In this document: positions 23,902-31,728 of the stretch, in pieces
How the letters are laid out: the number at the start of each line of letters is the position of its first letter
Position numbering within the stretch: the first letter of the stretch is position 1
DNA from: an uncultured Bacilli bacterium
Lineage (GTDB): Bacteria > Bacillota_I > Bacilli_A > RF39 > UBA660
Assembly: GCA_910587535.1 (NCBI GenBank)
Contig: CAJUKM010000009.1
Location: forward strand, 1-34,364
DNA: 34,364 bases
Direction: 5' to 3'
Program-made: the position numbers and the translations under genes
The notes under the pieces: model-generated
The model's input: the letters and a program-made list of their open reading frames with translations, nothing else
Databases searched by the model: none
What the model was told of the DNA's origin: nothing

Positions 23902-24117
23902 ATGAAATATGTTCTGATTTGGCTTTTAAAATTATATAGAAAAATACCATTTATAACGCATTATAGATGTAAATTTTACCCCACTTGTTCTATGTATGCA
24001 ATCGAGGCCCTCGAAAAATTTGGATTATGGAAAGGTTCTTTTTTGACTATAAAACGGGTTTTAAAGTGTAATCCATGGAGCCAGGGAGGAATAGATCCTG
24101 TTCCCGATAGGCATTAG
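23902..24117 (+). CDS. yidD: YidD, membrane protein insertion efficiency factor
   Basis: 71 residues. Small amphipathic protein helping YidC-mediated membrane insertion. Visible: LLKLYRKIPFITHYRCKF, the Cys-containing YPTCSMYA, LEKFGLWKG, and RCNPW-like KCNPWSQGGIDPVP. I chose the ATG at 23902 for its GAGGAAGAG site; the longer frame from 23812 crosses a TATAAT box and has no family match. Elsewhere yidD sits beside rpmH-rnpA-yidC; here it is detached and followed by a metal transporter. Confidence 0.95.
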   Translation: MKYVLIWLLKLYRKIPFITHYRCKFYPTCSMYAIEALEKFGLWKGSFLTIKRVLKCNPWSQGGIDPVPDRH

Positions 24118-24135
24118 TTTAAGCATTTAATAAAC

Positions 24136-24161
24136 TCACCCATATTTTATTAGTAGGGTGA
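24136..24161 (+). promoter_or_regulatory. hairpin covering the ribosome site of the ZIP gene
   Basis: TCACCC (24136-24141) is a perfect complement of GGGTGA (24156-24161), with a 14-base loop. GGGTGA is the ribosome site of the following TTG start, so the stem would hide it. No T run follows, so it is not a terminator. Confidence 0.5.
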
Positions 24162-24167
24162 TCTATT

Positions 24168-24944
24168 TTGATAGAGTTTTTAGAAAATTTAAATCCTGTC
24201 GTTCAAGCTCTTTTAGCGACCTTGATGACATACCTTTTTACGATGGCTGGAAGTGCTTTAGTATTCTTTTTTAAAAAGACAAATCGTAATATGATGGATG
24301 CTATGCTCGGCATTGCTGGCGGTGTCATGATTGCAGCTTCATTTTTTAGTTTATTAGCTCCTGCAATAGATAAAGCTGAAGGTTTGGGTCAAACCCCATG
24401 GATTATAGTTCCATTAGGATTTTTATTAGGAGGAATATTATTATTCATCACTGATAAAATAAGTTCTAAGGTAATCAAAAATTCCTCAAACAAAAAGAAT
24501 TTTATGTTGATGCTTTCTATAACTATTCACAACATTCCTGAGGGACTGGTAGTCGGTCTAGGTTTTGGCTCATTAATATATGGAGATGCGTCTTTGATGA
24601 GTGCCTTCATGTTAGCTCTCGGAATTGGAATTCAGAATTTTCCAGAAGGAAGCAGTATTTCGCTACCACTACGTCGCAGTGGAATGTCTAGAAAAAAAGC
24701 TTTCTTTTTTGGACAGATCAGCGGCATAGTCGAACCTATTGCTGGAGTTTTAGGAGCTCTTCTCATCTTAAAAATTGAGAGCATTCTGCCGATTTCTTTA
24801 GCGTTTGCAGCCGGGGCAATGATATATGTCGTAGTCGAAGAGATAATACCTGAGAGTCAAACAAACAAAAGAAAAGACCTAATGGCCTTCTTCACTTTGA
24901 TAGGATTTATAATAATGATGGTTTTAGACGTAGGTCTCGGATAA
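24168..24944 (+). CDS. ZIP-family divalent metal transporter
   Basis: 258 residues with about eight hydrophobic helices. The metal-coordinating helix-4 motif HNIPEG and its helix-5 partner NFPEG are both present, followed by late GAMIYVVVEEIIPES, all typical of the ZupT-like branch that imports zinc and other divalent ions. The start is TTG at 24168-24170, supported by the GGGTGA site; the first in-frame ATG would remove helix 1. It follows yidD by 50 bases and ends two bases from a convergent gene with no terminator between. The upstream hairpin over the ribosome site suggests translational control. Metal specificity is inferred from family only. Confidence 0.92.
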   Translation: MIEFLENLNPVVQALLATLMTYLFTMAGSALVFFFKKTNRNMMDAMLGIAGGVMIAASFFSLLAPAIDKAEGLGQTPWIIVPLGFLLGGILLFITDKISSKVIKNSSNKKNFMLMLSITIHNIPEGLVVGLGFGSLIYGDASLMSAFMLALGIGIQNFPEGSSISLPLRRSGMSRKKAFFFGQISGIVEPIAGVLGALLILKIESILPISLAFAAGAMIYVVVEEIIPESQTNKRKDLMAFFTLIGFIIMMVLDVGLG

Positions 24945-24946
24945 AA

Positions 24947-25609
24947 TTAAGCTATTTTTAGTGCAAAGTACGCTACGTATACAAAAAATATGCTGATTAG
25001 AACTATGAGTAAAATCAAATACATATTTGTAAGAGCATAACCTCTATTAGTATCGATCGATACTAGTTGTGGTTGTGCTTTTTTTGCAGCTTTTTCTTTT
25101 TTTGTATTTTCACTATTTATGTATTCTAAGTTAAAGTCACAAGTTCGGACAAATTCACCATTTTCTTTCATAGAAACGTCTAAAAAGAATTTTTTATCTA
25201 CAACCATATTCGTCGTATAACAGTCTCCAGTGTCGACATCATAACTCTTAATCGTATATCCTTCTGCTGTCTCACTAAAAGGCAAAAGGATGTATTTTAT
25301 ATTTCCAGCTATAAAACTGAAGCCGAAGTCTTGGCCATCGGTGAATCTCAAAGAATCCCATTCTCCTATATAGAGAAAATTGTTTTTTATTATCTGTCTT
25401 AAGGAAGCTATGTTGGCTTCTTCGGTTAATATTGTGACATTTGGGAAAATTTCTTCTTTGTCACCACTCCAAAGCGCACTTGCAAATTTAGTAGAAAAGT
25501 ATATTCTATTATAGAATGTTGGCATACTCTTCAACAGTTCTTTAGCACCTAGAAACATCTGAGTTGTAAAGTTTAAATAATATGATTTATTTTTGTTTTC
25601 TTGGTTCAT
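24947..25609 (-). CDS. tail-anchored protein of unknown function
   Basis: 220 residues. A soluble N-terminal region with strand-rich parts (FGFSFIAGNIKYILLPFSE, EGYTIKSYDVDTGD) is followed by a lysine/alanine-rich linker and one strong C-terminal helix (YLILLIVLISIFFVYVAYF), so the bulk should face the cytoplasm with the tail in the membrane. I chose the ATG at 25607-25609, which has AGGAAGG seven bases upstream; the ATG at 25615 is too close to that site. It is the last gene of the fmt run, 31 bases after the AI-2E-type gene. No family was recognised. Confidence 0.6.
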   Translation of the reverse strand: MNQENKNKSYYLNFTTQMFLGAKELLKSMPTFYNRIYFSTKFASALWSGDKEEIFPNVTILTEEANIASLRQIIKNNFLYIGEWDSLRFTDGQDFGFSFIAGNIKYILLPFSETAEGYTIKSYDVDTGDCYTTNMVVDKKFFLDVSMKENGEFVRTCDFNLEYINSENTKKEKAAKKAQPQLVSIDTNRGYALTNMYLILLIVLISIFFVYVAYFALKIA

Positions 25610-25640
25610 CTGCATACCTTCCTATTCTTCATAAATTATA

Positions 25641-26816
25641 TCAAACGGCTTTTTTTTTGGCAAGTTTTTTGTTTATCAAGTTGTTCAAAACAGAATATAT
25701 AACTGCAAAAACTGGGACTCCAAAGATCATTCCTACAAAACCGAACAATCCACCAAATAGTAGGATCGAAAATAGTACCCAGAAACTTTTGATTCCCGTT
25801 CTATTTCCTATCAATTTTGGTCCCAATATATTTCCATCGAACTGTTGAATTAAAAATATTAAAACACAGAATGTCAAACTCTTAGTTGGGTTTATTAGTA
25901 ACAGAAGTGCTGCACAAGGCAGTGCTCCGATAAATGGTCCAAAGTATGGAATGATGTTAGTCACTCCCACGATGACCGATATTATTAGAGCATATGGGAT
26001 TTTAAATATCGAAATGATAATAAAAGTCAGAATGCCAACGATTATCGAATCGATAATCTTGGCAATCATAAAGCCTCCAAATATTTTATCGGTGAATCCG
26101 AGTGTTGTCATCGTCGTCTCATAAATTTTATCTGGCAGGGTCACTTTAAGGACAGTTTTAACTCCATTTACAAACGAATCTTTGTCGTAGATTAAATAAA
26201 CAGAGACTATCAGGCCTATCAATATATTTACAATCCATTTTATGAATGTAGATATACCCAACGTCAGATTAGTCATGATCGTATCCATAGATGGAATCAT
26301 TATACTTCCAGTAAAATCAGTTATGTTAGTGTTGAGTTTATCTACTAAACTTACGAGATCTGGATTGCTCTTCAAGACATCTTTTAAATAGTCATAGATG
26401 TTATTTACATACATTGGAATGTTTGTAAGCATGACATTTAGGCTATCGAAAAGACTAGGAACGACGAACTCTATGAACAATACTATTATCAAAAATGCCA
26501 AGAGATAAGTCATAAAGATAGCAGCAATTCTAGAAATTTTCTTTTTATTTTTCATCTTTTTAATAAATTTATTTGCTATATAATCTGTTGTCTTTGATGT
26601 TATATATTTTTCGATCAATTTTACTAAAGGATTTAAAAGATATGCAAATAGAATCCCAATAAATATCGGTGTCAAGGTCGATAAAATGTAGGCAACTATT
26701 TCAAATATCGTCTCCATCTTTAAAAGTAAGAAGACTAGTAAAATAGCAGCCGCTATTACACCAAATAAGGTAAGTCCCCAATTCACGTAGTCGTTATGTT
26801 TAAATTTTTCTTTCAA
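25641..26816 (-). CDS. AI-2E/PerM family membrane transporter
   Basis: About 391 residues with roughly eight hydrophobic segments. The family signature NIIPYFGPFIGALP near the middle and the late GPKLIGNRTGI and GLFGFVGMIFGVPVFAV stretches are typical of the AI-2E exporter/PerM (YtvI-like) family. Substrates are known for few members; sporulation and autoinducer roles have been described for some. I prefer a TTG start at 26814-26816 because GGGGGAA lies seven bases upstream; a GTG at 26829-26831 would add five residues. It sits 21 bases downstream of the 207-residue gene and is probably co-transcribed with fmt. Confidence 0.9.
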   Translation of the reverse strand: MKEKFKHNDYVNWGLTLFGVIAAAILLVFLLLKMETIFEIVAYILSTLTPIFIGILFAYLLNPLVKLIEKYITSKTTDYIANKFIKKMKNKKKISRIAAIFMTYLLAFLIIVLFIEFVVPSLFDSLNVMLTNIPMYVNNIYDYLKDVLKSNPDLVSLVDKLNTNITDFTGSIMIPSMDTIMTNLTLGISTFIKWIVNILIGLIVSVYLIYDKDSFVNGVKTVLKVTLPDKIYETTMTTLGFTDKIFGGFMIAKIIDSIIVGILTFIIISIFKIPYALIISVIVGVTNIIPYFGPFIGALPCAALLLLINPTKSLTFCVLIFLIQQFDGNILGPKLIGNRTGIKSFWVLFSILLFGGLFGFVGMIFGVPVFAVIYSVLNNLINKKLAKKKAV

Positions 26817-26837
26817 TTTTAATTCCCCCACTTTCTG

Positions 26838-27461
26838 TTAAAATTTAAATTTTAACAGATACTCAACATTTTCTTTGGTTATTTTAATACATACTATTGA
26901 GTTATCATCTGTCATTATTTCAAAATTATATCCTTCTATTTCTTTATAGTTGTATTTTTTTCCTGTATCTGTTTTTTCTATAGTCGTATTCGAAGAATTA
27001 AGTTTAGAAAAAAGACTTTCGAAATCGAAGAAAGTGTTCTCTAAACCGTCGTATAAATCGACATATTCTTCTTTAGAGTCGAATTTTATCTTATATACTT
27101 TTTCTTCGATAATAGTGTATCTCACGATTTCATCATCTGTCTCTTTTATGCCTTCTGTTATTTCATCTTTGAAATATCCGTCGTAGAGTATTTCTGTTTC
27201 ATTGTCTATTATCTTGTATGAAAATTCGTAATCGTCTTTATAAAGTCTTTCTTGCTTTTCATAAAAAGAAAGATTAACAGGTTTTTCTTTTTCTATGACA
27301 GACTCTTTTTGACTATTTTTAGCAGTGTTTTTAGGCGTTGCAGTCGAATTAGCCACGATGCTTAAGATGATCACAAATAGAAAAAAAAGCATATATAGAC
27401 TAAACCTTATGATTGTCGGTCCTTTTTCAGTACTGTTTAGTTTTTTAATCTTTTCGATCAT
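26838..27461 (-). CDS. single-pass membrane protein of unknown function
   Basis: 207 residues. A basic start and one hydrophobic helix at about 18-37 place the rest outside the cell. The outer part is acidic, repeatedly shows YK-x-KF/YKIID-type strands and could be a small beta-rich domain. No cysteines that suggest lipidation. AAAGGA precedes the ATG, and the start overlaps the end of fmt by 17 bases, so the two are translationally coupled. No family recognised. Confidence 0.6.
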   Translation of the reverse strand: MIEKIKKLNSTEKGPTIIRFSLYMLFFLFVIILSIVANSTATPKNTAKNSQKESVIEKEKPVNLSFYEKQERLYKDDYEFSYKIIDNETEILYDGYFKDEITEGIKETDDEIVRYTIIEEKVYKIKFDSKEEYVDLYDGLENTFFDFESLFSKLNSSNTTIEKTDTGKKYNYKEIEGYNFEIMTDDNSIVCIKITKENVEYLLKFKF

Positions 27462-28386
27462 TTACTACCATTCCTTTTAACTTTTTTTTATCTAATCCAT
27501 TTAAAAAGTCTTTGACATTCAAGCGATTTTTGCCTTCTGGCTTGATTTCAGTAAGTATGATTTCTCCGTCTTTCGTACCGATCCCGATTCCGTCTTTATA
27601 GATGTTATTTATAGTGGAAATTGGTCCTTTTGTATTGCCTTTTTTGGAATCATAAACTTTTATTTTTTTATCGTTTAATATGAAATAAGCGCCAGGATTA
27701 GGATTTAACCCTCTTATGTGATCATAGATTTCTTTAGTATTCCTGTCAAAATCAATCAGTTCATCTTCCTTTTTAATTATATATCCATAAGTAACTTCAA
27801 TTTCATCCTGTTTTGTACGATCGTTAGTTCCTTCTATGATCGAAGGGAGGGTTTCGATTAAAAGTTTCGCACCTATAGTTTTTAATTTAATGCTCAAACT
27901 TTCTAGGGTGTCATTGTCTTCTATCTCGATAGATTTTTGTGAAATGATATCTCCACTATCCATCTTTTCATCCATATACATTATCGTTATTCCAGTAGTC
28001 TTATGACCTTCCATAATTGCCCTATGAATAGGTGCACCACCTCTCAACTTAGGAAGCAATGAAGCATGAACGTTTATACATCCATATTTTGGAGCGTCCA
28101 AAAGAATCTTAGGTATTATTTGTCCGTATGCACAAGTAATAATGATATCTGGTTTTTTTTCTAGGATAGCCTCATAGTCTTCTCTTATTTTATGAGGAGT
28201 GAAAACTTCTATATCGTTTTCTGCAGCTAATGTTTTAATCGGAGAAGAAGTCAGGACTCTCTTTCTTCCAACTTCTTTATCTGGCTGACTAACTACCATT
28301 ATTACATTCGTATTTTCGATTAAAGTTTTTAAAATGGGAACGGCAAATTCGGGAGTCCCCATAAAAATCACTTTCAAATTTTTCAT
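27445..28386 (-). CDS. fmt: methionyl-tRNA formyltransferase
   Basis: 313 residues. Fmt formylates Met-tRNA(fMet) using 10-formyl-THF. Visible: VIFMGTPEFAVPIL at the start, CINVHASLLPKLRGGAPIHRAI with the catalytic Asn and His, MDSGDI, and GLNPNPGAYF in the C-terminal part. Neither def nor priA, its usual neighbours, is adjacent. It is instead the first gene of a run with three membrane-protein genes. The ribosome site is only fair (GAGTGAG). Confidence 0.97.
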   Translation of the reverse strand: MKNLKVIFMGTPEFAVPILKTLIENTNVIMVVSQPDKEVGRKRVLTSSPIKTLAAENDIEVFTPHKIREDYEAILEKKPDIIITCAYGQIIPKILLDAPKYGCINVHASLLPKLRGGAPIHRAIMEGHKTTGITIMYMDEKMDSGDIISQKSIEIEDNDTLESLSIKLKTIGAKLLIETLPSIIEGTNDRTKQDEIEVTYGYIIKKEDELIDFDRNTKEIYDHIRGLNPNPGAYFILNDKKIKVYDSKKGNTKGPISTINNIYKDGIGIGTKDGEIILTEIKPEGKNRLNVKDFLNGLDKKKLKGMVVNDRKD

Positions 28387-28468
28387 ACACGCTCACTCAT
28401 TTCAAAAGTATTTTAACATATTTTATAAGATAATAAAAGATTTCTAAGGCTTTTTTTATCGACACAAA

Positions 28469-28486
28469 AAGCACCTTGAAGTGCTT
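28469..28486 (-). terminator. terminator of the TasA-like gene
   Basis: Minus strand: AAGCAC pairs with GTGCTT around TTCAAG, with T residues following; an outer GACAC/GTGTC pair (28461-28465, 28492-28496) can extend it. The hairpin covers the stop codon at 28485-28487. Confidence 0.65.
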
Positions 28487-30029
28487 AAATAGTGTCTTTT
28501 GAATCTTTATACGGGTTATTGATAGTGCCATCTCCAATCATAGTTTGTACATACTCTGCTTTTAAATTTATTACTGGAGCAACAGCACCAGCATAACTAG
28601 TGCCTGTACTACCAAAGCTACTATAACCATGGAACACATGGGCATAATCACGATAATAACAGCAAGGTGAGAGCGTCCAATACCATGAACCCTTATATAG
28701 GTAATAATTTGAGTTTGTTGTAGCATGCTTTCCGCTTCCAGCTGCGACTATTTCATCTGCTGTAATCAAACCCACTGGATATGTTAAGTCCCCATTCCCT
28801 TTTTCTTCGTCGTTCATTGTAAATGCGTCGTTCTTCTGTGGACATGTAAATCTAGGCTGCACTCTACTTGTATCTGTATTCCATACATTTGTCCTCGCAG
28901 CGGCTCCATATGCTGTTACATTCTTTCCATACCCTAATCCTGTGTCACTACTTAGCCCTGTTTCAGCACTCCCTGGTGTTGTTCTATCATTACAGAATAC
29001 CCCGTCTGCTACGTTATCCTCTAAGTTCTTATCTACTATGTTTGTCTTATACCACGAATCTACTAATATCTTCAAATCTGAGTTAGTCTCATTCGTTTGG
29101 GCCTGTGTTTTTGATGTACTTGCAACACCTTGCGCTCCTCCAAACATCCAACCAACATATTTGTTATCATTATATTGTGCATTGAATGTCTTTCCTGTAT
29201 AGGCTAGTCTACCTGTATTTGATACTCCATTCGCATAGCCTTGGGTTCCATCATAGATGATTCTTAAACTTCCATCTCCATTTACTCTGATTATCCTCCA
29301 ATAAAAATCTCCAAATTTGACGTAGTTGTTTGTCACTGCTCCGCGATAGTAATAACTTGTTCCATAGTCGTCTTCTAATGCAAATACTCCTTCGTCAGTT
29401 GTTGCAGGATCCGCAAAATTTGGTTTTACTTCTTTAGCTACTACTTCTAGGTAATTTAAGGTTTCTTTTGATGGACTAATAGCTTCGCCTATTTTAAACT
29501 TACTTGCAAATATTGCATCTATGTCTTCATTTTGATTTATATCCAAGTTGTTAAATGTAATAGATAATCTATAGTAATAAGTTGCTCCTGCTGGTATGGT
29601 CAAATCTGTTGCTAGATTCTTTTCGGCCGACTTTCTAGATTGAGGAACATTGCTATTTGCAGTTTGGACATTAGACCATTCTCCATCTACAGATGTTTTA
29701 TATTCTAATCTATATGAAAGAGACTCTTTCATGTAAGTATTTATCATATCACTAAAGAGCATATTGGTCGTTACGTCTTGGGTTCCAGTGTTTCTGATTT
29801 TGAATTCTTTTGTTACGCTTTCACCTAACGAAAGAGTTGCATTTATTCCATCGGAATTATCTTCGAATACTAGAGCGAGTACCCCAGTAGTGATGGTTAA
29901 TTCTTGCTTCTCTTCTCTACCTAAACTAGTCATAAAGTAAGCATATGTTCCCAAAGTACTAGCAAGTACTATAGTTATTGCACATAACCCCAGAATAAAT
30001 ATCTTTTTTCTATTATTTTTATCTTCCAT
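28485..30029 (-). CDS. TasA/CalY-type secreted surface protein
   Basis: 514 residues. The N-terminus (helix at 9-33 ending STLGTYAYF) followed by LTITTGVLALVF and FKIRNTGTQDV is the pattern of TasA/CalY-type proteins, which are cut by a SipW-type signal peptidase and build surface fibres; no sipW is in the window. From about residue 220 a second module begins with FGDFYWRIIRVNGDGSLRIIYDG and ends with YWTLSPCCYYRDYAHVF and VAPVINLKAEY, resembling the DUF6273-type domain of gut Firmicute surface proteins. It has its own -10 box (TATAAT, 30083-30088), a site at AGAGG, and a terminator over its stop, so it is monocistronic. An adhesion or matrix role is inferred. Confidence 0.75.
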   Translation of the reverse strand: MEDKNNRKKIFILGLCAITIVLASTLGTYAYFMTSLGREEKQELTITTGVLALVFEDNSDGINATLSLGESVTKEFKIRNTGTQDVTTNMLFSDMINTYMKESLSYRLEYKTSVDGEWSNVQTANSNVPQSRKSAEKNLATDLTIPAGATYYYRLSITFNNLDINQNEDIDAIFASKFKIGEAISPSKETLNYLEVVAKEVKPNFADPATTDEGVFALEDDYGTSYYYRGAVTNNYVKFGDFYWRIIRVNGDGSLRIIYDGTQGYANGVSNTGRLAYTGKTFNAQYNDNKYVGWMFGGAQGVASTSKTQAQTNETNSDLKILVDSWYKTNIVDKNLEDNVADGVFCNDRTTPGSAETGLSSDTGLGYGKNVTAYGAAARTNVWNTDTSRVQPRFTCPQKNDAFTMNDEEKGNGDLTYPVGLITADEIVAAGSGKHATTNSNYYLYKGSWYWTLSPCCYYRDYAHVFHGYSSFGSTGTSYAGAVAPVINLKAEYVQTMIGDGTINNPYKDSKDTI

Positions 30030-30082
30030 AACCTAGCCTCTTATAATTTTTAGAATACTTAAATCAACATTTTTCCGTTTAA

Positions 30083-30088
30083 ATTATA
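30083..30088 (-). promoter_or_regulatory. -10 box of the TasA-like gene
   Basis: Minus-strand TATAAT lies about 54 bases before the ATG, with no clear -35 at 16-18 bases. The region around it (30030-30176) holds no gene. Confidence 0.45.
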
Positions 30089-30170
30089 GTACACATTCTA
30101 TCTAAAACCGTGTCGAATTCTGTATTCTCTATTCTACTTAAGGATAACACATTACCTCTATATTTTCAAG

Positions 30171-30193
30171 GAAAAAGAAGCTTCTTTGGCTTC
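30171..30193 (-). terminator. terminator of the LCP gene
   Basis: Minus strand: GAAGC (30189-30193) pairs with GCTTC (30177-30181) around a 7-base loop, followed by TTTTTCC (30170s). It lies about 50 bases past the stop. Confidence 0.65.
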
Positions 30194-30241
30194 CCTCTAA
30201 ATGGTGATATCTTATTAGGATTAATTTAATGTAATAGAACG

Positions 30242-31675
30242 TCAATCTGTCTCTAATACTTCATTTAAATGCTGTTTTACTTCTGTGACAGACTCTTCAT
30301 TTGGTATCATTACATATAATTTAGTTTTTCCCATAGAATAGGTAGTTTCAAAACCGTTCGATCCATAAACATTTTTGTTTTCTATAGACCATTTTGGATT
30401 TTTGTTTAATTGATATTTTGCTATTGAATATATATCATCTTCACTCATATTTGTTACAAAAGAATTACCCATCGTTTCTAATATTTTAGAATACTTACTA
30501 ATTATACTTGGTGTTGCGATTTTTTCTATAATAGCTTGTATGACGGCTTCTTGGTTTTCACCTCTAGATATATCACCTTGAGGTAAAGTTTTTCTGTATC
30601 TTGAGAAAGCTAATGCTCCTTTTCCATTTAGGTTGTTTTGGCCTTTCTTAAAATCGAATCCATCATAACTGAATTGAAATTTAGAATCCACAGTTATTCC
30701 ATCCAACGCATCTACTATTTTAATTAAGGAACTAAAATTAATCTTTAAATAAAAATCTATATCTGTTGCGTAGAGATCGGCAAGTGTATTCATCGATTCC
30801 TCTACACCATAAATACCCGCATGAGTCAATTTATCGAAAGCTTTTTTTGAATGCAGTTTTACATAATAATCGCGTGGTGTATTAACTAAAAGTACTTTTT
30901 GTGTTTTTGGATTGATTGCAATTAAAATGTTTACATCACTTCTAGATACTGTCCCAATAGATCCATAAGTATCTATTCCACTCACATATATTACAAATGG
31001 CTCTTTTGTAACATCAACCTCGCTCTTTTTTACTGTTTCTTTTGTCGAAACGGAGATATCTTTTATTACTCTAAAATTATAAAATAAATCACTGTATTGT
31101 TCTCTTACATTTTCTAATAAGGATGTGGTAATGTATACTGCATCGATCTTCTTATCGATTCCATCTTTTAGCATTTTTTCTATGTCATCATAAGTATTTT
31201 CAGTTTTAAAAGTAACATCTTTTTTTAATATTTTAAGTGCCTCTTTTAGCGAATCACTGTCGTTGTCAAAAAAACCTAAGTTAGTTTTGTTGAGGTCTTC
31301 TAAAGATTTATAATCACTGTCATTTAAAACGTATAATTCGTATTTTTCTTCCTGTACTGAGGAGCTTACTATTTTTTGGACAAAAGATGCAGCCAAATTT
31401 AAATTATATGTTCCGAAGATAAAAATTCCAGATAAGATTATAGTTATACACAAAAAAGGTATTTTAATGACGACTTTAAATCTTTTATTTAACACAAACA
31501 ACAAGAACCATTCGATTAGGAAAAGTCCTATACATAGTATTATCATATACTTTACGCCTAGTAAATCCATTCGAAGCAGATTTAAAAGAAAAATCGCTGT
31601 CGTTATTAAAAGTAGAATACTAGTTAATCTAAATAGTCTCCTGTATCTCATCGGCTTTCTCTTTTTTTTCTCCAT
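30242..31675 (-). CDS. LytR-CpsA-Psr (LCP) family cell-wall ligase with extra N-terminal domain
   Basis: 477 residues from the ATG at 31673-31675 (GTGAGG seven bases upstream; the earlier in-frame GTG lies inside that site). Three membrane helices fill residues 17-90. Residues about 112-205 form an extra domain: KSLEDLNKTNLGFFDNDSD, a helix, YDDIEKMLKDGIDKKIDAVYI, which looks like a lobe of a type-2 periplasmic binding protein. The LCP core follows from about 226: GIDTYGSIGTVSRSDVN with Arg245/Asp247, VNTPRDYYV with Arg268/Asp269, and GALAFSRYRK with the later GDISRGENQ. LCP enzymes attach teichoic acids or other glycopolymers to peptidoglycan. It has its own promoter and a leader hairpin over its ribosome site. 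Confidence 0.93.
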   Translation of the reverse strand: MEKKKRKPMRYRRLFRLTSILLLITTAIFLLNLLRMDLLGVKYMIILCIGLFLIEWFLLFVLNKRFKVVIKIPFLCITIILSGIFIFGTYNLNLAASFVQKIVSSSVQEEKYELYVLNDSDYKSLEDLNKTNLGFFDNDSDSLKEALKILKKDVTFKTENTYDDIEKMLKDGIDKKIDAVYITTSLLENVREQYSDLFYNFRVIKDISVSTKETVKKSEVDVTKEPFVIYVSGIDTYGSIGTVSRSDVNILIAINPKTQKVLLVNTPRDYYVKLHSKKAFDKLTHAGIYGVEESMNTLADLYATDIDFYLKINFSSLIKIVDALDGITVDSKFQFSYDGFDFKKGQNNLNGKGALAFSRYRKTLPQGDISRGENQEAVIQAIIEKIATPSIISKYSKILETMGNSFVTNMSEDDIYSIAKYQLNKNPKWSIENKNVYGSNGFETTYSMGKTKLYVMIPNEESVTEVKQHLNEVLETD

Positions 31676-31728
31676 AAAAAACCTCACTTTACTAACTATT
31701 ATATCTAGTTTTTAGTGAGATCGTTCAA
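31676..31728 (-). promoter_or_regulatory. LCP promoter region with hairpin over the ribosome site
   Basis: Minus strand: TTGAAC (31723-31728), a long 19-base spacer, TATAAT (31698-31703). CTCACT (from 31714-31719) pairs with AGTGAG (31683-31688), with an inner AACTA/TAGTT stem, and T6 follows (31676-31681). The fold resembles a terminator for lon, while its 3' arm contains the LCP ribosome site. Confidence 0.55.

Noticed and set aside
28670..28710. Possible diversity-generating retroelement variable region near the end of the TasA-like gene
   Set aside because: The aromatic- and Ser-rich end looks suggestive, but no reverse transcriptase, template repeat or accessory gene is in the window.
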